Shown piece by piece: positions 7,235 through 16,041 of a stretch of DNA of 37,721 nucleotides (position 1 is the stretch's first letter; each line of letters opens with the position of its first letter). The notes under the pieces were generated by a model that made no database searches, was not told the DNA's origin, and was given only the letters and a program-made list of their open reading frames with translations. The DNA is from Bacteroidales bacterium (GTDB lineage Bacteria; Bacteroidota; Bacteroidia; Bacteroidales; JAIOZK01). Location: the NCBI GenBank assembly GCA_021740625.1, contig JAIOZK010000033.1, positions 1-37,721 on the forward strand. Direction: 5' to 3'. The position numbers were made by a program, and so were the translations under genes.

Positions 7235-8986
7235 CTTATGAATTAATTTTCGCGTGATACTGGAATTTGATATGTTCATTTTACATATGTAGATTCCGGC
7301 AGGCAAATCCGATGCATCCCATTCAATCTCATGCAAACCCTTTTGAAAATTGGCATCGGAAAGTATTTTAATTAACTGGCCCTGAAGGTTAATGATGCTG
7401 ATTGTAATATGTGCATTTTGACCAAGTGAAAATGGTATCCTGGTATTTTCAATGAAGGGATTGGGGTAATTTTGCCTGAGACCAAAACCGTTTGAAATAA
7501 AATATCCTTGGTCAACTCCCACAGTGTTATCACCGGAACATTCTATGTTGCAGTAAGACGTATCTGAAAAATCATCATTTATATAAACAATCATTCGCAC
7601 AGTATCAGTAACACTAATTGTCGTACCTTCCGGTATGGAGTATTCCAGAGGTAACAGCTCGAATTCAAAAGGCAGTATCTCTGGTGTGCTTCCCGATATT
7701 GCAGCTACCCAGCCCAGATCCGAACTGATCTCATAATCCAGTATTTTTGGCAGCATGCTCTGATTTTGCATCCTTATGTGCAATGTATCCGATGTTCCGC
7801 TTCCTCCAAACATGCTGAAATATCCAATATAAGCACCCGTGATGGTTTCATCAGCGGGATGAATGATCGGTGTAGGTGAGAAAATATAGTCCAGGCCTTG
7901 CTGAGGTTCTGTGATGTTGTTTGAATAGATATGATTATCCGAACCATATTCACTGATTATCGCCATGAACTGATCAATGCCCGAAAGGTCAACCGAACCA
8001 TTGCCAGTTGTATATGCATGGACCCCTTCAGTGCACCATATTCCACCTACGTAAATGATATCGGATATTTCCAGGTGATGGCAGTAGAAGCTTATTATCC
8101 TCCCTTCAACAACATTGGTGTCAAGCTGTAGTATAATGCTGTCAGCATAAATGCTGATATCTCCCATAATGATCTGGTCTTTACTCAGCTTGCTATCTGA
8201 AAAAGGTATCCGTTTTGATTCGTCTGATTTTCCTCCTTTGATTATCCCTTCATTTCTGACTTTTTTTGATTCGATCGTTACTTTCCCGTCTTCTGCTTTA
8301 CCGGCATAAATGCCGTTATTTCCTGATGCTATACTCCCTCTATTCCACAAGTAGTCGCTGATGATCGAAACATTCCCACCTACTCCATGGTCCAAACCAT
8401 CTCCTGCTGCTATGTTGCCGGAATTTGAAATATATGAGCCCATAAAACGGATACTGCCACCATAATCGAACTCTCCTCCTGGTGTACTGACTATACTCCC
8501 ATGATTTATGATTTCATAAAACCCAAAAATCGAAAGGGCAAATTCATGCCCTGTGCAGTATTTGGAAGATATTGTGCCTGAAGCAAAATTTGACACTTTC
8601 ATTCCAGAGATTGTTACGTTAGCTCCCTGGATGCTCCCATAATTATAACAATTTCCCCTTGTATTGATTTTGAGAGAATAATCGCTTGTGCCAATTGTTC
8701 CATAATTGCTGAATGAACCATTTGCTTCAAAATAGTTGAAGGAATTTTCAGGTTTGAGTACACCTTCATTGATTAAATTGTCTACTATAATGTTGCTATA
8801 TTTACATTCAGGTGTTCCATTGGGTACGGTAACATTATCCTGTGGGCCCGGAACCTTTCCCCCGTCCCAGTTAGCAGGATTGTCCCATAGATTATCACCG
8901 GCTGCACCTGTCCAGGTAAGATCATCACCATAAGCATTGATGGTCATCATGATCAGGGTCAAAAACAAAATCTTTGTAGGTTTCAT
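7226..8986 (-). CDS. secreted beta-solenoid-like protein with T9SS sorting domain
   Basis: A 586-aa exported protein with an N-terminal signal peptide (about residues 1-20). Directly after it is a TWTGAAGDNLWDNPANWDGG segment, a motif common at the start of surface beta-solenoid and adhesin-like proteins. Residues 60-340 contain many short repeated strands rich in NYGSI / NSGNI / NRGSI / NEGII patterns, consistent with a repetitive beta-helix. The last 85 residues (LRQNYPNPF onward) are a T9SS type A sorting domain. It is probably a cell-surface or released structural protein or adhesin. I see no catalytic motif. It is transcribed alone, convergent with hpt. Confidence 0.75.
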   Translation of the reverse strand: MKPTKILFLTLIMMTINAYGDDLTWTGAAGDNLWDNPANWDGGKVPGPQDNVTVPNGTPECKYSNIIVDNLINEGVLKPENSFNYFEANGSFSNYGTIGTSDYSLKINTRGNCYNYGSIQGANVTISGMKVSNFASGTISSKYCTGHEFALSIFGFYEIINHGSIVSTPGGEFDYGGSIRFMGSYISNSGNIAAGDGLDHGVGGNVSIISDYLWNRGSIASGNNGIYAGKAEDGKVTIESKKVRNEGIIKGGKSDESKRIPFSDSKLSKDQIIMGDISIYADSIILQLDTNVVEGRIISFYCHHLEISDIIYVGGIWCTEGVHAYTTGNGSVDLSGIDQFMAIISEYGSDNHIYSNNITEPQQGLDYIFSPTPIIHPADETITGAYIGYFSMFGGSGTSDTLHIRMQNQSMLPKILDYEISSDLGWVAAISGSTPEILPFEFELLPLEYSIPEGTTISVTDTVRMIVYINDDFSDTSYCNIECSGDNTVGVDQGYFISNGFGLRQNYPNPFIENTRIPFSLGQNAHITISIINLQGQLIKILSDANFQKGLHEIEWDASDLPAGIYICKMNISNSSITRKLIHKTL

Positions 8987-9089
8987 CTTTTTGGTCTGGT
9001 ATTATGAATAATGATTAAAATTAAAATAAAATATCTTTTATGTCAACAAATAAATAAAAATGTTTTCAATACAGGGCTATTACCTGGAA

Positions 9090-9117
9090 TTGATTTCTAT
9101 CCCTTTTCTTATCTTTA
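9090..9117 (+). promoter_or_regulatory. promoter of the obgE operon
   Basis: TTG at 9090-9092 and TATCTTTA at 9110-9117 (one mismatch to TAnnTTTG) are 17 bases apart. The leader from about 9125 to 9181 holds three AAAC/AACC-rich short repeats (GGTAAAC, CCAGTAAAC, AAGTAAACC). These resemble the inner part of the inverted element at 3818-3988. Confidence 0.45.
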
Positions 9118-9181
9118 CATCCACAACAGGTAAACGAAAAAACCAGTAAACAAGTAAACCGATATATCAATTCACAATTCC

Positions 9182-10180
9182 ATGGCCAATCCTAACTTCG
9201 TCGATTATGTGAAGATCAACTGCCGCTCAGGAAAAGGCGGGGCCGGGTCAGCACACCTGAGAAGGGAGAAGTTTGTTCCAAAAGGCGGGCCCGACGGGGG
9301 AGACGGAGGCAGGGGAGGTCATGTAATCCTGCGGGGCAGTGCGCAGCTCTGGACCCTGCTCCACCTGAAATATACCAAACATATTAAGGCCGGTAACGGA
9401 CAAGCAGGGGGGCGGCAAACCTCCACCGGAGCGGATGGAAAAGATGAGATCATTGAGGTGCCTCTGGGAACCGTGGCAAGAAATGCTGAAAACGATGAAA
9501 TGATCACGGAGATTACGGAGGATGGTGAAACGAAAGTCCTGCTTGAAGGTGGCCGGGGTGGACTGGGCAATGCGCATTTTAAATCTGCAACCAATCAGAC
9601 TCCGAGATATGCCCAACCCGGGGAAGCGGGCAAGGAATCGTGGGTGATCCTTGAACTAAAGCTGCTGGCCGATGTGGGACTGGTAGGTTTCCCCAATGCA
9701 GGGAAGTCAACACTCTTATCGGTGGTTTCGGCCGCCAAACCGGAAATCGCCGATTACCCGTTTACCACACTGCGGCCCAACCTGGGCATTGTTTCCTACC
9801 GGGATCATAGATCGTTCGTGATGGCCGATATACCGGGGATCATCGAAAATGCCCATCAGGGAAAAGGTCTTGGGCTCAGGTTCCTGAGGCATATCGAACG
9901 CAACTCCCTCCTGCTTTTTCTGGTTCCCGCCGATGCGGATGATATCAGAAAAGAATACCACATTCTTTTGCATGAGCTGAAACAATATAATCCGGATCTG
10001 CTCGATAAAGAAAAAATGCTGGCCATCACCAAGTCGGATATGCTTGATATTGAGTTGATGGATGAGATAAAGAAGGAACTGCCAGACGTATCTTATGTCT
10101 TCATTTCTTCTGTTGCACAATCGGGCCTGGAGAAAATGAAAGATATGATCTGGGAACGGCTTACCAGAGATGAACAATGA
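9182..10180 (+). CDS. obgE: Obg family GTPase
   Basis: A 332-aa Obg/CgtA GTPase, an essential factor in 50S ribosome assembly and stress signalling. The glycine-rich Obg fold occupies residues 1-158 ([20 protein letters not shown] and later GGRGGLGN). The GTPase domain follows with G1 GFPNAGKST at 169-177, G3 DIPG and G4 TKSD. The short C-terminal tail after the G domain lacks the extra OCT domain found in Gram-positive homologues, as usual in this phylum. First gene of an operon with PAP2 (18-base gap) and a barrel protein. Confidence 0.97.
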   Translation: MANPNFVDYVKINCRSGKGGAGSAHLRREKFVPKGGPDGGDGGRGGHVILRGSAQLWTLLHLKYTKHIKAGNGQAGGRQTSTGADGKDEIIEVPLGTVARNAENDEMITEITEDGETKVLLEGGRGGLGNAHFKSATNQTPRYAQPGEAGKESWVILELKLLADVGLVGFPNAGKSTLLSVVSAAKPEIADYPFTTLRPNLGIVSYRDHRSFVMADIPGIIENAHQGKGLGLRFLRHIERNSLLLFLVPADADDIRKEYHILLHELKQYNPDLLDKEKMLAITKSDMLDIELMDEIKKELPDVSYVFISSVAQSGLEKMKDMIWERLTRDEQ

Positions 10181-10198
10181 AAGTAACAAAAAATACCG

Positions 10199-10792
10199 AT
10201 GCCTGAATTGCTGGACACATTGATCAAATTGGATAAAGAAGTGTTCCTGTTTCTGAACGGATTGCACAATTCTTTCATGGATCAGGTAATGTTTTATATT
10301 AGTGAAAAATGGCTGTGGATACCCCTGTATATTTTTTTTCTCTACCTGATTTGGAAAAACTATAAAAGACAAACCTGGATCATTTTGCTGGCCGTTGCGG
10401 TTTTGATCACCCTGACCGATCAAATCCATTTGCATCTTTTTAAAAATATGTTTGAACGTTTGCGTCCCACCCATGATCCCTCGCTGGAGGGGATGGTGCA
10501 TACCGTTAACAATTATTATGGCGGGAAATTCGGTTTTGTTTCCGGTCACGCCTCAAATTCTTTTGCCATTGCTACTTTTCTGTCGGTATTGCTCGGAACA
10601 AAGTATAAATGTTTCACCCCACTGCTGCTGGTATGGGCTGTCCTGATTTCTTACAGCAGGATATACCTGGGAGTCCATTTCCCAGGCGATGTGCTGGGCG
10701 GAACCATTCTCGGCAGTTGCTTAGGTATCTTTATTTCAACCATAACCATCAGCATCATTAATAAAAATAGGCATGAAGCGATCAATCCTTAG
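10199..10792 (+). CDS. PAP2-family membrane phosphatase
   Basis: A 197-aa integral membrane phosphatase of the PAP2 / undecaprenyl-diphosphatase type. All three active-site motifs are visible: K-x6-RP at K82-P90, SGH at 115-117 and SR-x5-H-x3-D at S153-D164. The catalytic histidines would be H117 and H160. Five to six hydrophobic helices surround them. Likely substrates are undecaprenyl pyrophosphate, phosphatidate or lipid A-type phosphates; the sequence does not decide. It sits 18 bases after obgE and its end overlaps the next gene by 20 bases, so it is in the obgE operon. Confidence 0.9.
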   Translation: MPELLDTLIKLDKEVFLFLNGLHNSFMDQVMFYISEKWLWIPLYIFFLYLIWKNYKRQTWIILLAVAVLITLTDQIHLHLFKNMFERLRPTHDPSLEGMVHTVNNYYGGKFGFVSGHASNSFAIATFLSVLLGTKYKCFTPLLLVWAVLISYSRIYLGVHFPGDVLGGTILGSCLGIFISTITISIINKNRHEAINP

Positions 10793-11438
10793 CTTCAGCC
10801 TGATCTTTGTTTTAATCCTTTCAGCGGTGTCGCAGGAAAGACAGCATATCATAAAAATCTTTCCGGCGGGATTCATTAACAAATTCAAAATATCATATGA
10901 AAATCCGTTTCATGAGGATATCACCTGGGGTGGTTTGTTTTCCTTTTATTATGGTGGATCGAACAATGATTTCAAGGGCATAAAAACGGAACCTGCAATC
11001 AGGTTTTATACAGGCAAAACACCGGGATTGGGCTTATACCTGCAGCTAAAAGCTGGCGGAGGATATTTCTTCCAGGACCAGATTATCTATATCGATGAAA
11101 GAATTTACAATCCTTCGGGTGAATATATCAGACTGAAAATGTATGAAAGGGAAAGAGAGTTGAATTTTGCTACCTATGGAGGTGGACTTGCGATCGGTGT
11201 TCAGTTTGCCTTAGACAATAAAAAAAACTTTCTAATGAACATTGAACTGGGTGTACAATGCTACAAAAAGTATAAGGAATATCGGAACGAATATACTTAT
11301 ACCGATGAAGATGGGTGCATACATAAAGTAACCGAAACTGAAAATTCTCCGTTTCCAACCATGCTTGAATCCGACTGGTATTTAGTCGGTCCGGGGGCAA
11401 TCTTAAATCCAAGCTTATCCTTCGGTTACCGCTTTTGA
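10773..11438 (+). CDS. putative outer-membrane beta-barrel protein
   Basis: A 221-aa protein with a signal peptide (about residues 1-20, cleavage near SAVSQ). The mature part alternates aromatic and polar residues with repeated Gly/Tyr-rich strands (WGGLFSFYYGG, GLGLYLQLKAGGGYFF, ATYGGGLAIGVQFAL). It ends in an aromatic residue (SFGYRF), as many Bam-inserted barrels do. It resembles small 8-strand barrel or DUF3575-like Bacteroidota proteins, but I cannot name a family. The start overlaps the end of the PAP2 gene by 20 bases in another frame, suggesting co-transcription. Confidence 0.65.
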   Translation: MKRSILSFSLIFVLILSAVSQERQHIIKIFPAGFINKFKISYENPFHEDITWGGLFSFYYGGSNNDFKGIKTEPAIRFYTGKTPGLGLYLQLKAGGGYFFQDQIIYIDERIYNPSGEYIRLKMYERERELNFATYGGGLAIGVQFALDNKKNFLMNIELGVQCYKKYKEYRNEYTYTDEDGCIHKVTETENSPFPTMLESDWYLVGPGAILNPSLSFGYRF

Positions 11439-11475
11439 GTCATAGGGTAATACTGCAATAAGGAATTATAAAATG

Positions 11476-11503
11476 TTCGATAGGCATAATTAACGTATCT
11501 TTG
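11476..11503 (+). promoter_or_regulatory. promoter of the SDR gene
   Basis: A perfect -7 box TATCTTTG at 11496-11503, with a weak -33 element TTCG at 11476-11479, 16 bases upstream. Transcription would start near 11510, 13 bases before the ATG at 11523. Confidence 0.5.
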
Positions 11504-11522
11504 ATATAAGAATCCAAATTCT

Positions 11523-12278
11523 ATGAAAATGGGAAAAACCGCATTGATCACAGGAGCCTCAGGAGGGATAGGACTCGAACTGGCAAGGCTGGCAGCGGCC
11601 GATCATTACAATCTTGCTTTGATTGCCAGGAGTGAAAATAAACTCAAGGAAATTCAAAAAGAATTTCAGGAGGAATATGATATACAGGTTGATGTACTTC
11701 CTTTCGATCTTGCAGAAACAGATACCGCTGCTGAAATATTTGAGGAGTTGCAAGACAGAGACATTGAAATCCTGATCAACAATGCAGGCTTCGGCGATCA
11801 TGATGATTTTGCAGACGCCAAATGGTCCAAGATCAACAGCATGATCAAAGTGAATATTATAGCCTTAACGGAGTTGACCCATCTGTTTTTGCCCGGAATG
11901 ATCAAACGTGGATCTGGCAGGATCCTGAATGTTTCCTCAACAGCCGCTTTCCAGCCTGGTCCTCAAATGGCGGTGTATTTTGCCAGCAAGGCATATGTGC
12001 AATCCCTTTCGGAGGCCCTGGCCGTAGAAATGAAAGATAAAGGGATTACAGTTACGGCTTTATGTCCCGGACCCACTGTTTCGGGATTCCAGGAAAAGGC
12101 CGATATTATCGATGATCCCGATGGAAAAAAGCCCAGGATGGCCACAGCGGCCGAAGTAGCCGAATATGGATATCATGCCATGATGAAAGGAAAAACAGTT
12201 GCCATTCACGGGACCATGAACAAAATTCTGGCAGCCTCAGCGGGATTTAAGCCGGGTAGTTTCTTAAGTAAATTGTAA
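11523..12278 (+). CDS. short-chain dehydrogenase/reductase
   Basis: A 251-aa classical SDR oxidoreductase using NAD(P). The nucleotide-binding TGASGGIG is at residues 10-17, the structural NNAG at 86-89, catalytic serine in NVSST (S138/S139), and Y152 and K156 in YFASK. An arginine after the second strand (LALIAR) favours NADP. Closest in feel to the DltE/YqjQ-like SDR group, whose substrates are mostly unknown. A second start two codons down (MGKTAL) is equally possible. Single-gene unit, convergent with the response regulator. Confidence 0.9.
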   Translation: MKMGKTALITGASGGIGLELARLAAADHYNLALIARSENKLKEIQKEFQEEYDIQVDVLPFDLAETDTAAEIFEELQDRDIEILINNAGFGDHDDFADAKWSKINSMIKVNIIALTELTHLFLPGMIKRGSGRILNVSSTAAFQPGPQMAVYFASKAYVQSLSEALAVEMKDKGITVTALCPGPTVSGFQEKADIIDDPDGKKPRMATAAEVAEYGYHAMMKGKTVAIHGTMNKILAASAGFKPGSFLSKL

Positions 12279-12358
12279 TAATCAGCAGTATTTGGAATAG
12301 CAATAGCAAATGAACGAATCCAAAAACCGCGTTGTGGTTTGACGAATCTCAGTTTCTG

Positions 12359-12985
12359 CTAAAGAACACCATGTTCACGAGCCCACTTCAACAGCCCAAT
12401 GGCCGAAGATGTGCCTGTCTTCCGCAAAATATTTTTCCGGTGGGTTTCCACAGTGCGTTCGCTGATGAATAGCTTTTCCGCGATTTCTTTATTGCTGTAG
12501 TCTTCAGCAATCAATTTCACAATTTCGGTTTCGCGGGGAGTTAATAACTGGCTTTCCTCCGATTCGTCCATGTTTTGCATCAGGATTTCTGAAACTTCAT
12601 CGCTCAGGTAGCGCTTGCCCCGTTCAACTCTTTCAAGCGCACTCAGCAAACTGTGATGAGTATCTTTCTTCAAGACATATCCATCCACCCCTTCTTTTAT
12701 GATTTCCTTGATTACAGATGGATCATCATGCATGCTCAATACAATGATCTTAATTCCAGTTTGCATTTTTTTTACTTCCCGGATCAGCTCCAGGCCATTC
12801 ATGCCGGGCAATTCATAATCTGCCACCAGAATATCAAATATGTTTTTCGCCATGATCTCCAGGGCAGTTTCGGCAGAAGTGGCACTTGCATCTACCTTAT
12901 ATTGATCCAGACTTTCGATCATGTTTTTGATCCCTGTGGCCAGGATGGGATGATCGTCCACCAGTATCACGCTTTTTCTTTCCAT
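12359..12985 (-). CDS. NarL/FixJ-type response regulator
   Basis: A 208-aa two-component response regulator. The receiver domain (1-120) has the acidic pocket DDH at 10-12, phospho-acceptor D56 in ILVADYELPG, and the conserved lysine near 104-106. The LuxR-type helix-turn-helix (about 145-205) has LTPRETEIVKLIAED, SNKEIAEKLFISERTVETH and the family's terminal helix. The gene starts one base after the stop of the upstream kinase gene, so the partner is the TPR histidine kinase. Such regulators bind inverted heptamers; a candidate site lies upstream of the kinase gene at 14954-14971. Confidence 0.95.
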   Translation of the reverse strand: MERKSVILVDDHPILATGIKNMIESLDQYKVDASATSAETALEIMAKNIFDILVADYELPGMNGLELIREVKKMQTGIKIIVLSMHDDPSVIKEIIKEGVDGYVLKKDTHHSLLSALERVERGKRYLSDEVSEILMQNMDESEESQLLTPRETEIVKLIAEDYSNKEIAEKLFISERTVETHRKNILRKTGTSSAIGLLKWAREHGVL

Positions 12986-12986
12986 A

Positions 12987-14912
12987 TCAGAGTTTTAAAT
13001 TTCCATGTTTGGGGATCGTAATGATCACCGTTGAATTCTTCCTTCCTTCCATGGTATCGATCTCGATTTGGGCGTTCAACATTTCCAGGCGTGTGTTGAC
13101 GTTCCGCCAGCCATTGCCCTCACTGTTCTTGAAATTTTCCAGGTCAAAACCCATTCCGTCGTCTTCAATGGTCAGGACTATTTCGGTATCATAGCCTGTA
13201 AATTGTATTCCCGCGGTTTTGGCTCCGGAATATTTCATGATATTCGAAAGGAACTCCTGTATGATTCTGTACAAAGAGATGGCCGATTTTTCCTGGAATC
13301 GATCATCTATATCAAAAACGCATGTTTCAACTTTGATTTCCCCACTTTTGTTGATCTTTTTTGCCAGGGCACGGGTGGCGGCAATCAGGCCTTCTTTTAC
13401 CAGTACTTTTGGCATCAGGTTGAAAGCAATGTTGCGAATTTCATCATGGATCTCATCCAGGATTTCGGTCGAATGCTGTGACAGCTCTTCTGCTTTGGCA
13501 GGATCTTTCTTGTTAAATTTTCGCATGCTCTGGATGTTTAGTCCAAGTGCAGAGATCAATTGTCCCATACCATCATGCAGATCGGTGGCAAAACGTTGTC
13601 GCTCTTCCTCCTGCGATTCCACAACTGCTTTGATCTGGGCTTCCTTCATCCTGGCTTTTTCTTCCTGTAGAAGGGCCCTTTGTTTCAGCTTGTAACGATT
13701 GTGTAAAAAGTAATACAGGCTGGAAATCAGGATTACCAGCAAAACCAAGCCAATGATCAGTACGATGTTTCTTTGTATGGTCAGGTCTTTTTCTTTCAAG
13801 CTGGCCTCCTGTTGCTCGATCTGCCGGTCTTTTTTTTCGGTTTCATATTTTACATTGATCTCCTCGATATTGCTCCTGTTCTTTTCATTCAGCAGGGAGT
13901 CGCTTAGGGAATCATATCTTTTATAATAATCCAGTGATTTTTGGTAGTCGTTTAACCCTTCCCATGCAATCGACAGGCTTTTTAAATTGTCATTGATCAA
14001 TTGTAGATTTTCAAGTATGTAAGAATCTTTCAGTGATTTTTTCAGGTAAGGCAATGCTTTGGTGAATTTATCCTGGTCGTTGTAAGTTCTGCCAATATTC
14101 AAGTTGATCATGGCAATGCTGTTTGCATCATTCAATTGCCGGCTTAGCAGCAATGCTTTTTTATAGAATTCCAGGGATTTTCCGGTGTTTTGTTTCTTTT
14201 GATAAACAGCAGCAATGTTTTGATAAGCATTCGACAAACCGAACAGATTGTTTGTGGCCTCTGCAAATTTGGTGGCTTTCAGATGATAATACAGGGCAGA
14301 GTCCTCCTTTCCTTCTTCAAGAAAAACAGAACCCAGGTTGTTGTATCCGCTTCCGATCTCCATGCTGTCGCTTGCAGCAATAGCATTTTGCAGATATTTT
14401 CTGAAGTATTTCCTTGCGTTTGCGTATTCGTCTGTAAAGAAATATACCTGTCCGATGATGTTGTTGGCAATGCTGATACCTTTCCGGTCATTCAATCGTT
14501 CAAAAATCCGCAGGGCATCGATGGCGTATTGAATAGTCTTTTCGTATTCGGCCTGGCGGTTATAGCTGATTGATAAGTTGACCAGTGTTTTGGCTTCTTC
14601 AAGTTGGTTGCCAAGTTTTCGGTAAGTTTCTCCGGATTCCTTATAATAATATATGGAACTATCCATGTTGTTCATCCGGTATTGATAGATCCCCATCATT
14701 TTCTGGTATTCGGCTGATTCTGCTTTTTGGCCGGGATTATCTTGCAGGTAATACTTGATGCTGTCCAGATAAAGCTTGCTTTGATCGAGATCATTTTTTG
14801 ATGATTCGAGGAATGCATCGAACCAGGACCATACCTTTGTAGAATCATTGTTTTCAGCGTCAAGTCTTAAGAATGATAATATCAGGAATAAGATAAATGG
14901 CACTTTTTTCAT
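12987..14912 (-). CDS. TPR-containing sensor histidine kinase (HisKA_3)
   Basis: A 641-aa sensor kinase. A signal peptide (first 20 residues) exports a periplasmic domain of about 350 residues made of TPR repeats (motifs such as GIYQYRMNNMDSSIYYYKES, then regular YQNIAAVYQ- and LNIGRTY-type helices). After a coiled segment and one membrane helix (IVLIIGLVLLVILISSLYYF) comes a cytoplasmic coiled coil and the HisKA_3 domain. The phospho-accepting histidine is H446 in DLHDG; the N-box asparagine lies near 557 and DDGMGF is in the ATP lid. I start at the ATG at 14912 rather than the in-frame TTG 21 bases upstream, because the signal peptide begins there. The ligand is unknown. Upstream member of a two-gene operon with the response regulator. 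Confidence 0.93.
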   Translation of the reverse strand: MKKVPFILFLILSFLRLDAENNDSTKVWSWFDAFLESSKNDLDQSKLYLDSIKYYLQDNPGQKAESAEYQKMMGIYQYRMNNMDSSIYYYKESGETYRKLGNQLEEAKTLVNLSISYNRQAEYEKTIQYAIDALRIFERLNDRKGISIANNIIGQVYFFTDEYANARKYFRKYLQNAIAASDSMEIGSGYNNLGSVFLEEGKEDSALYYHLKATKFAEATNNLFGLSNAYQNIAAVYQKKQNTGKSLEFYKKALLLSRQLNDANSIAMINLNIGRTYNDQDKFTKALPYLKKSLKDSYILENLQLINDNLKSLSIAWEGLNDYQKSLDYYKRYDSLSDSLLNEKNRSNIEEINVKYETEKKDRQIEQQEASLKEKDLTIQRNIVLIIGLVLLVILISSLYYFLHNRYKLKQRALLQEEKARMKEAQIKAVVESQEEERQRFATDLHDGMGQLISALGLNIQSMRKFNKKDPAKAEELSQHSTEILDEIHDEIRNIAFNLMPKVLVKEGLIAATRALAKKINKSGEIKVETCVFDIDDRFQEKSAISLYRIIQEFLSNIMKYSGAKTAGIQFTGYDTEIVLTIEDDGMGFDLENFKNSEGNGWRNVNTRLEMLNAQIEIDTMEGRKNSTVIITIPKHGNLKL

Positions 14913-14953
14913 TGAAACAGAATTATCGGTCAATAATAACCAAAAACAATTAC

Positions 14954-14971
14954 ATACCCAATTTAGGGTAT
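14954..14971. promoter_or_regulatory. inverted repeat resembling a NarL-type 7-2-7 operator
   Basis: ATACCC-AATTTA-GGGTAT is a perfect 6-6-6 dyad. Read as heptamers it is TACCCAA-TT-TAGGGTA, i.e. two inverted copies of TACCC(A/T)A spaced two bases apart. This is the arrangement bound by NarL/NarP (TACYYMT, 7-2-7). It lies in the divergent region, 42 bases upstream of the kinase ATG (14912) and 23 bases before the -33 element of the secreted-protein gene at 15065. The neighbouring LuxR-type regulator is the obvious candidate to bind it; this is inference. Confidence 0.45.
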
Positions 14972-14994
14972 ATCAAAATACCGGAATGCTTGTA

Positions 14995-15025
14995 TTGACC
15001 TGTTAACATGTCCTTTATACTTTTG
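14995..15025 (+). promoter_or_regulatory. promoter of the secreted-protein operon
   Basis: TTG at 14995-14997 and a perfect -7 box TACTTTTG at 15018-15025 lie 20 bases apart. Predicted transcription starts near 15032. This rules out an in-frame ATG at 15008 and supports the start at 15065. Confidence 0.6.
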
Positions 15026-15064
15026 TTTAAAATTAATCTAAATAAGAATCAAAAGTATAAAATC

Positions 15065-16030
15065 ATGAAAAAGGCAGGTATCATTTTATTATTCATTTTT
15101 GCAATAAGTAGCATAAATGCGCAGGAATCTTACCAGGATATCAGCTACGATAAAATTGTCAAGGCCAAACTCGGGCCGGTTAAGAAAGTTTTGCGTAGCA
15201 AAAGAGTTTTTATTTCGGATTTTGTAATCAGACAGGTTACAGCAGTTTCAGCATCAGCACAGGGATTTGGCGCTTTGCAGGGAGGTTCTTCCAAAGCTTC
15301 TCTGGCACTGGCTTTATCGGGTATTGAAAGCGAAAAGTACCAGCAAGCTGTTAATGAAATGTACGATAATTTTGTAGCTGAACTTCAAAAACAGGGCTTC
15401 GAAATTGTTTCGGATGAAGAGGCCATGAAAGCATATCAATCGAAAGATTTTGCCAAAAGAGTTGTGGCAAAAACTCCCGATGGCCCCAAAGTGCTTACAA
15501 AAAAGCTTGAAGCAGTTGCAGAGTTCAGACCATCGGATCATCTGGCAATCTTTCGCGACCAGAAAAACCTAAACACAGGTGCAGATTTTGCATCCCTGAT
15601 GGCCGATAAGAAAATCGGCAAAGAGCTTTCGAGGGCAATGGATGCAGCCATCATCACCGTAGATTTCAAAATCGGAATTGCAGCCATCAAAACCAACAAT
15701 TCTATTATGACTGCCGTATCGGCGGTAAAGGCCTGGCCTATGCTTAGGATTGATATGACCGGACAAGTATACGGAAAGAGAATCAGTGAAAATGGTGGCT
15801 TCTACACCAAAAAAACCGTAGAGGATATCAATTACTGGGTTAGTAATCTGGATAAAAAAGGCAAAATTAAAACACATGCCGATGGTGGCAATTTAGGCTA
15901 TATGGGCTGGCAACGTACCGAAATGACCTCTCCGATTATTGCCAACGAACAGGATTTTCTGAAGGAAGTAAGAGGTGTTATCAATGGGGTTAATGACCAG
16001 GTTGCCATTGAAATGGGTGACAAATTGTAA
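15065..16030 (+). CDS. secreted protein of unknown family, 321 aa
   Basis: An exported protein with a clear signal peptide (MKKAGIILLFIFAISSINAQ, cleavage after about residue 19). The mature part has no motif I recognise. It shows a SASAQGFGALQGGSSKASLALALSG stretch (a small-residue, Gly/Ala/Ser-rich segment at about 60-84), then a charged helical region with two YQQ/YQS segments. A later half contains FKIGIAAIKTNN and a GGNLGYMGWQR block near 275. The fold may recall lipoprotein/CsgG-like periplasmic domains that compute on a VFISDF strand, but that is a guess. It lacks a T9SS domain. It is transcribed divergently from the TPR kinase and 11 bases ahead of a T9SS beta-propeller gene, so the kinase may regulate it. 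Confidence 0.8.
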   Translation: MKKAGIILLFIFAISSINAQESYQDISYDKIVKAKLGPVKKVLRSKRVFISDFVIRQVTAVSASAQGFGALQGGSSKASLALALSGIESEKYQQAVNEMYDNFVAELQKQGFEIVSDEEAMKAYQSKDFAKRVVAKTPDGPKVLTKKLEAVAEFRPSDHLAIFRDQKNLNTGADFASLMADKKIGKELSRAMDAAIITVDFKIGIAAIKTNNSIMTAVSAVKAWPMLRIDMTGQVYGKRISENGGFYTKKTVEDINYWVSNLDKKGKIKTHADGGNLGYMGWQRTEMTSPIIANEQDFLKEVRGVINGVNDQVAIEMGDKL

Positions 16031-16041
16031 AGGGGGCCGGC

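Noticed and set aside
9716-10549. A 277-codon minus-strand frame across obgE and PAP2
   Set aside because: It is antisense to two confidently identified genes (obgE motifs G1-G4, PAP2 active-site triad) and has no recognisable motif.
12315-12345. Short AAACC/GGTTT hairpin between the SDR and response regulator genes
   Set aside because: Only a five-base stem without a T-run; too weak to call a terminator.
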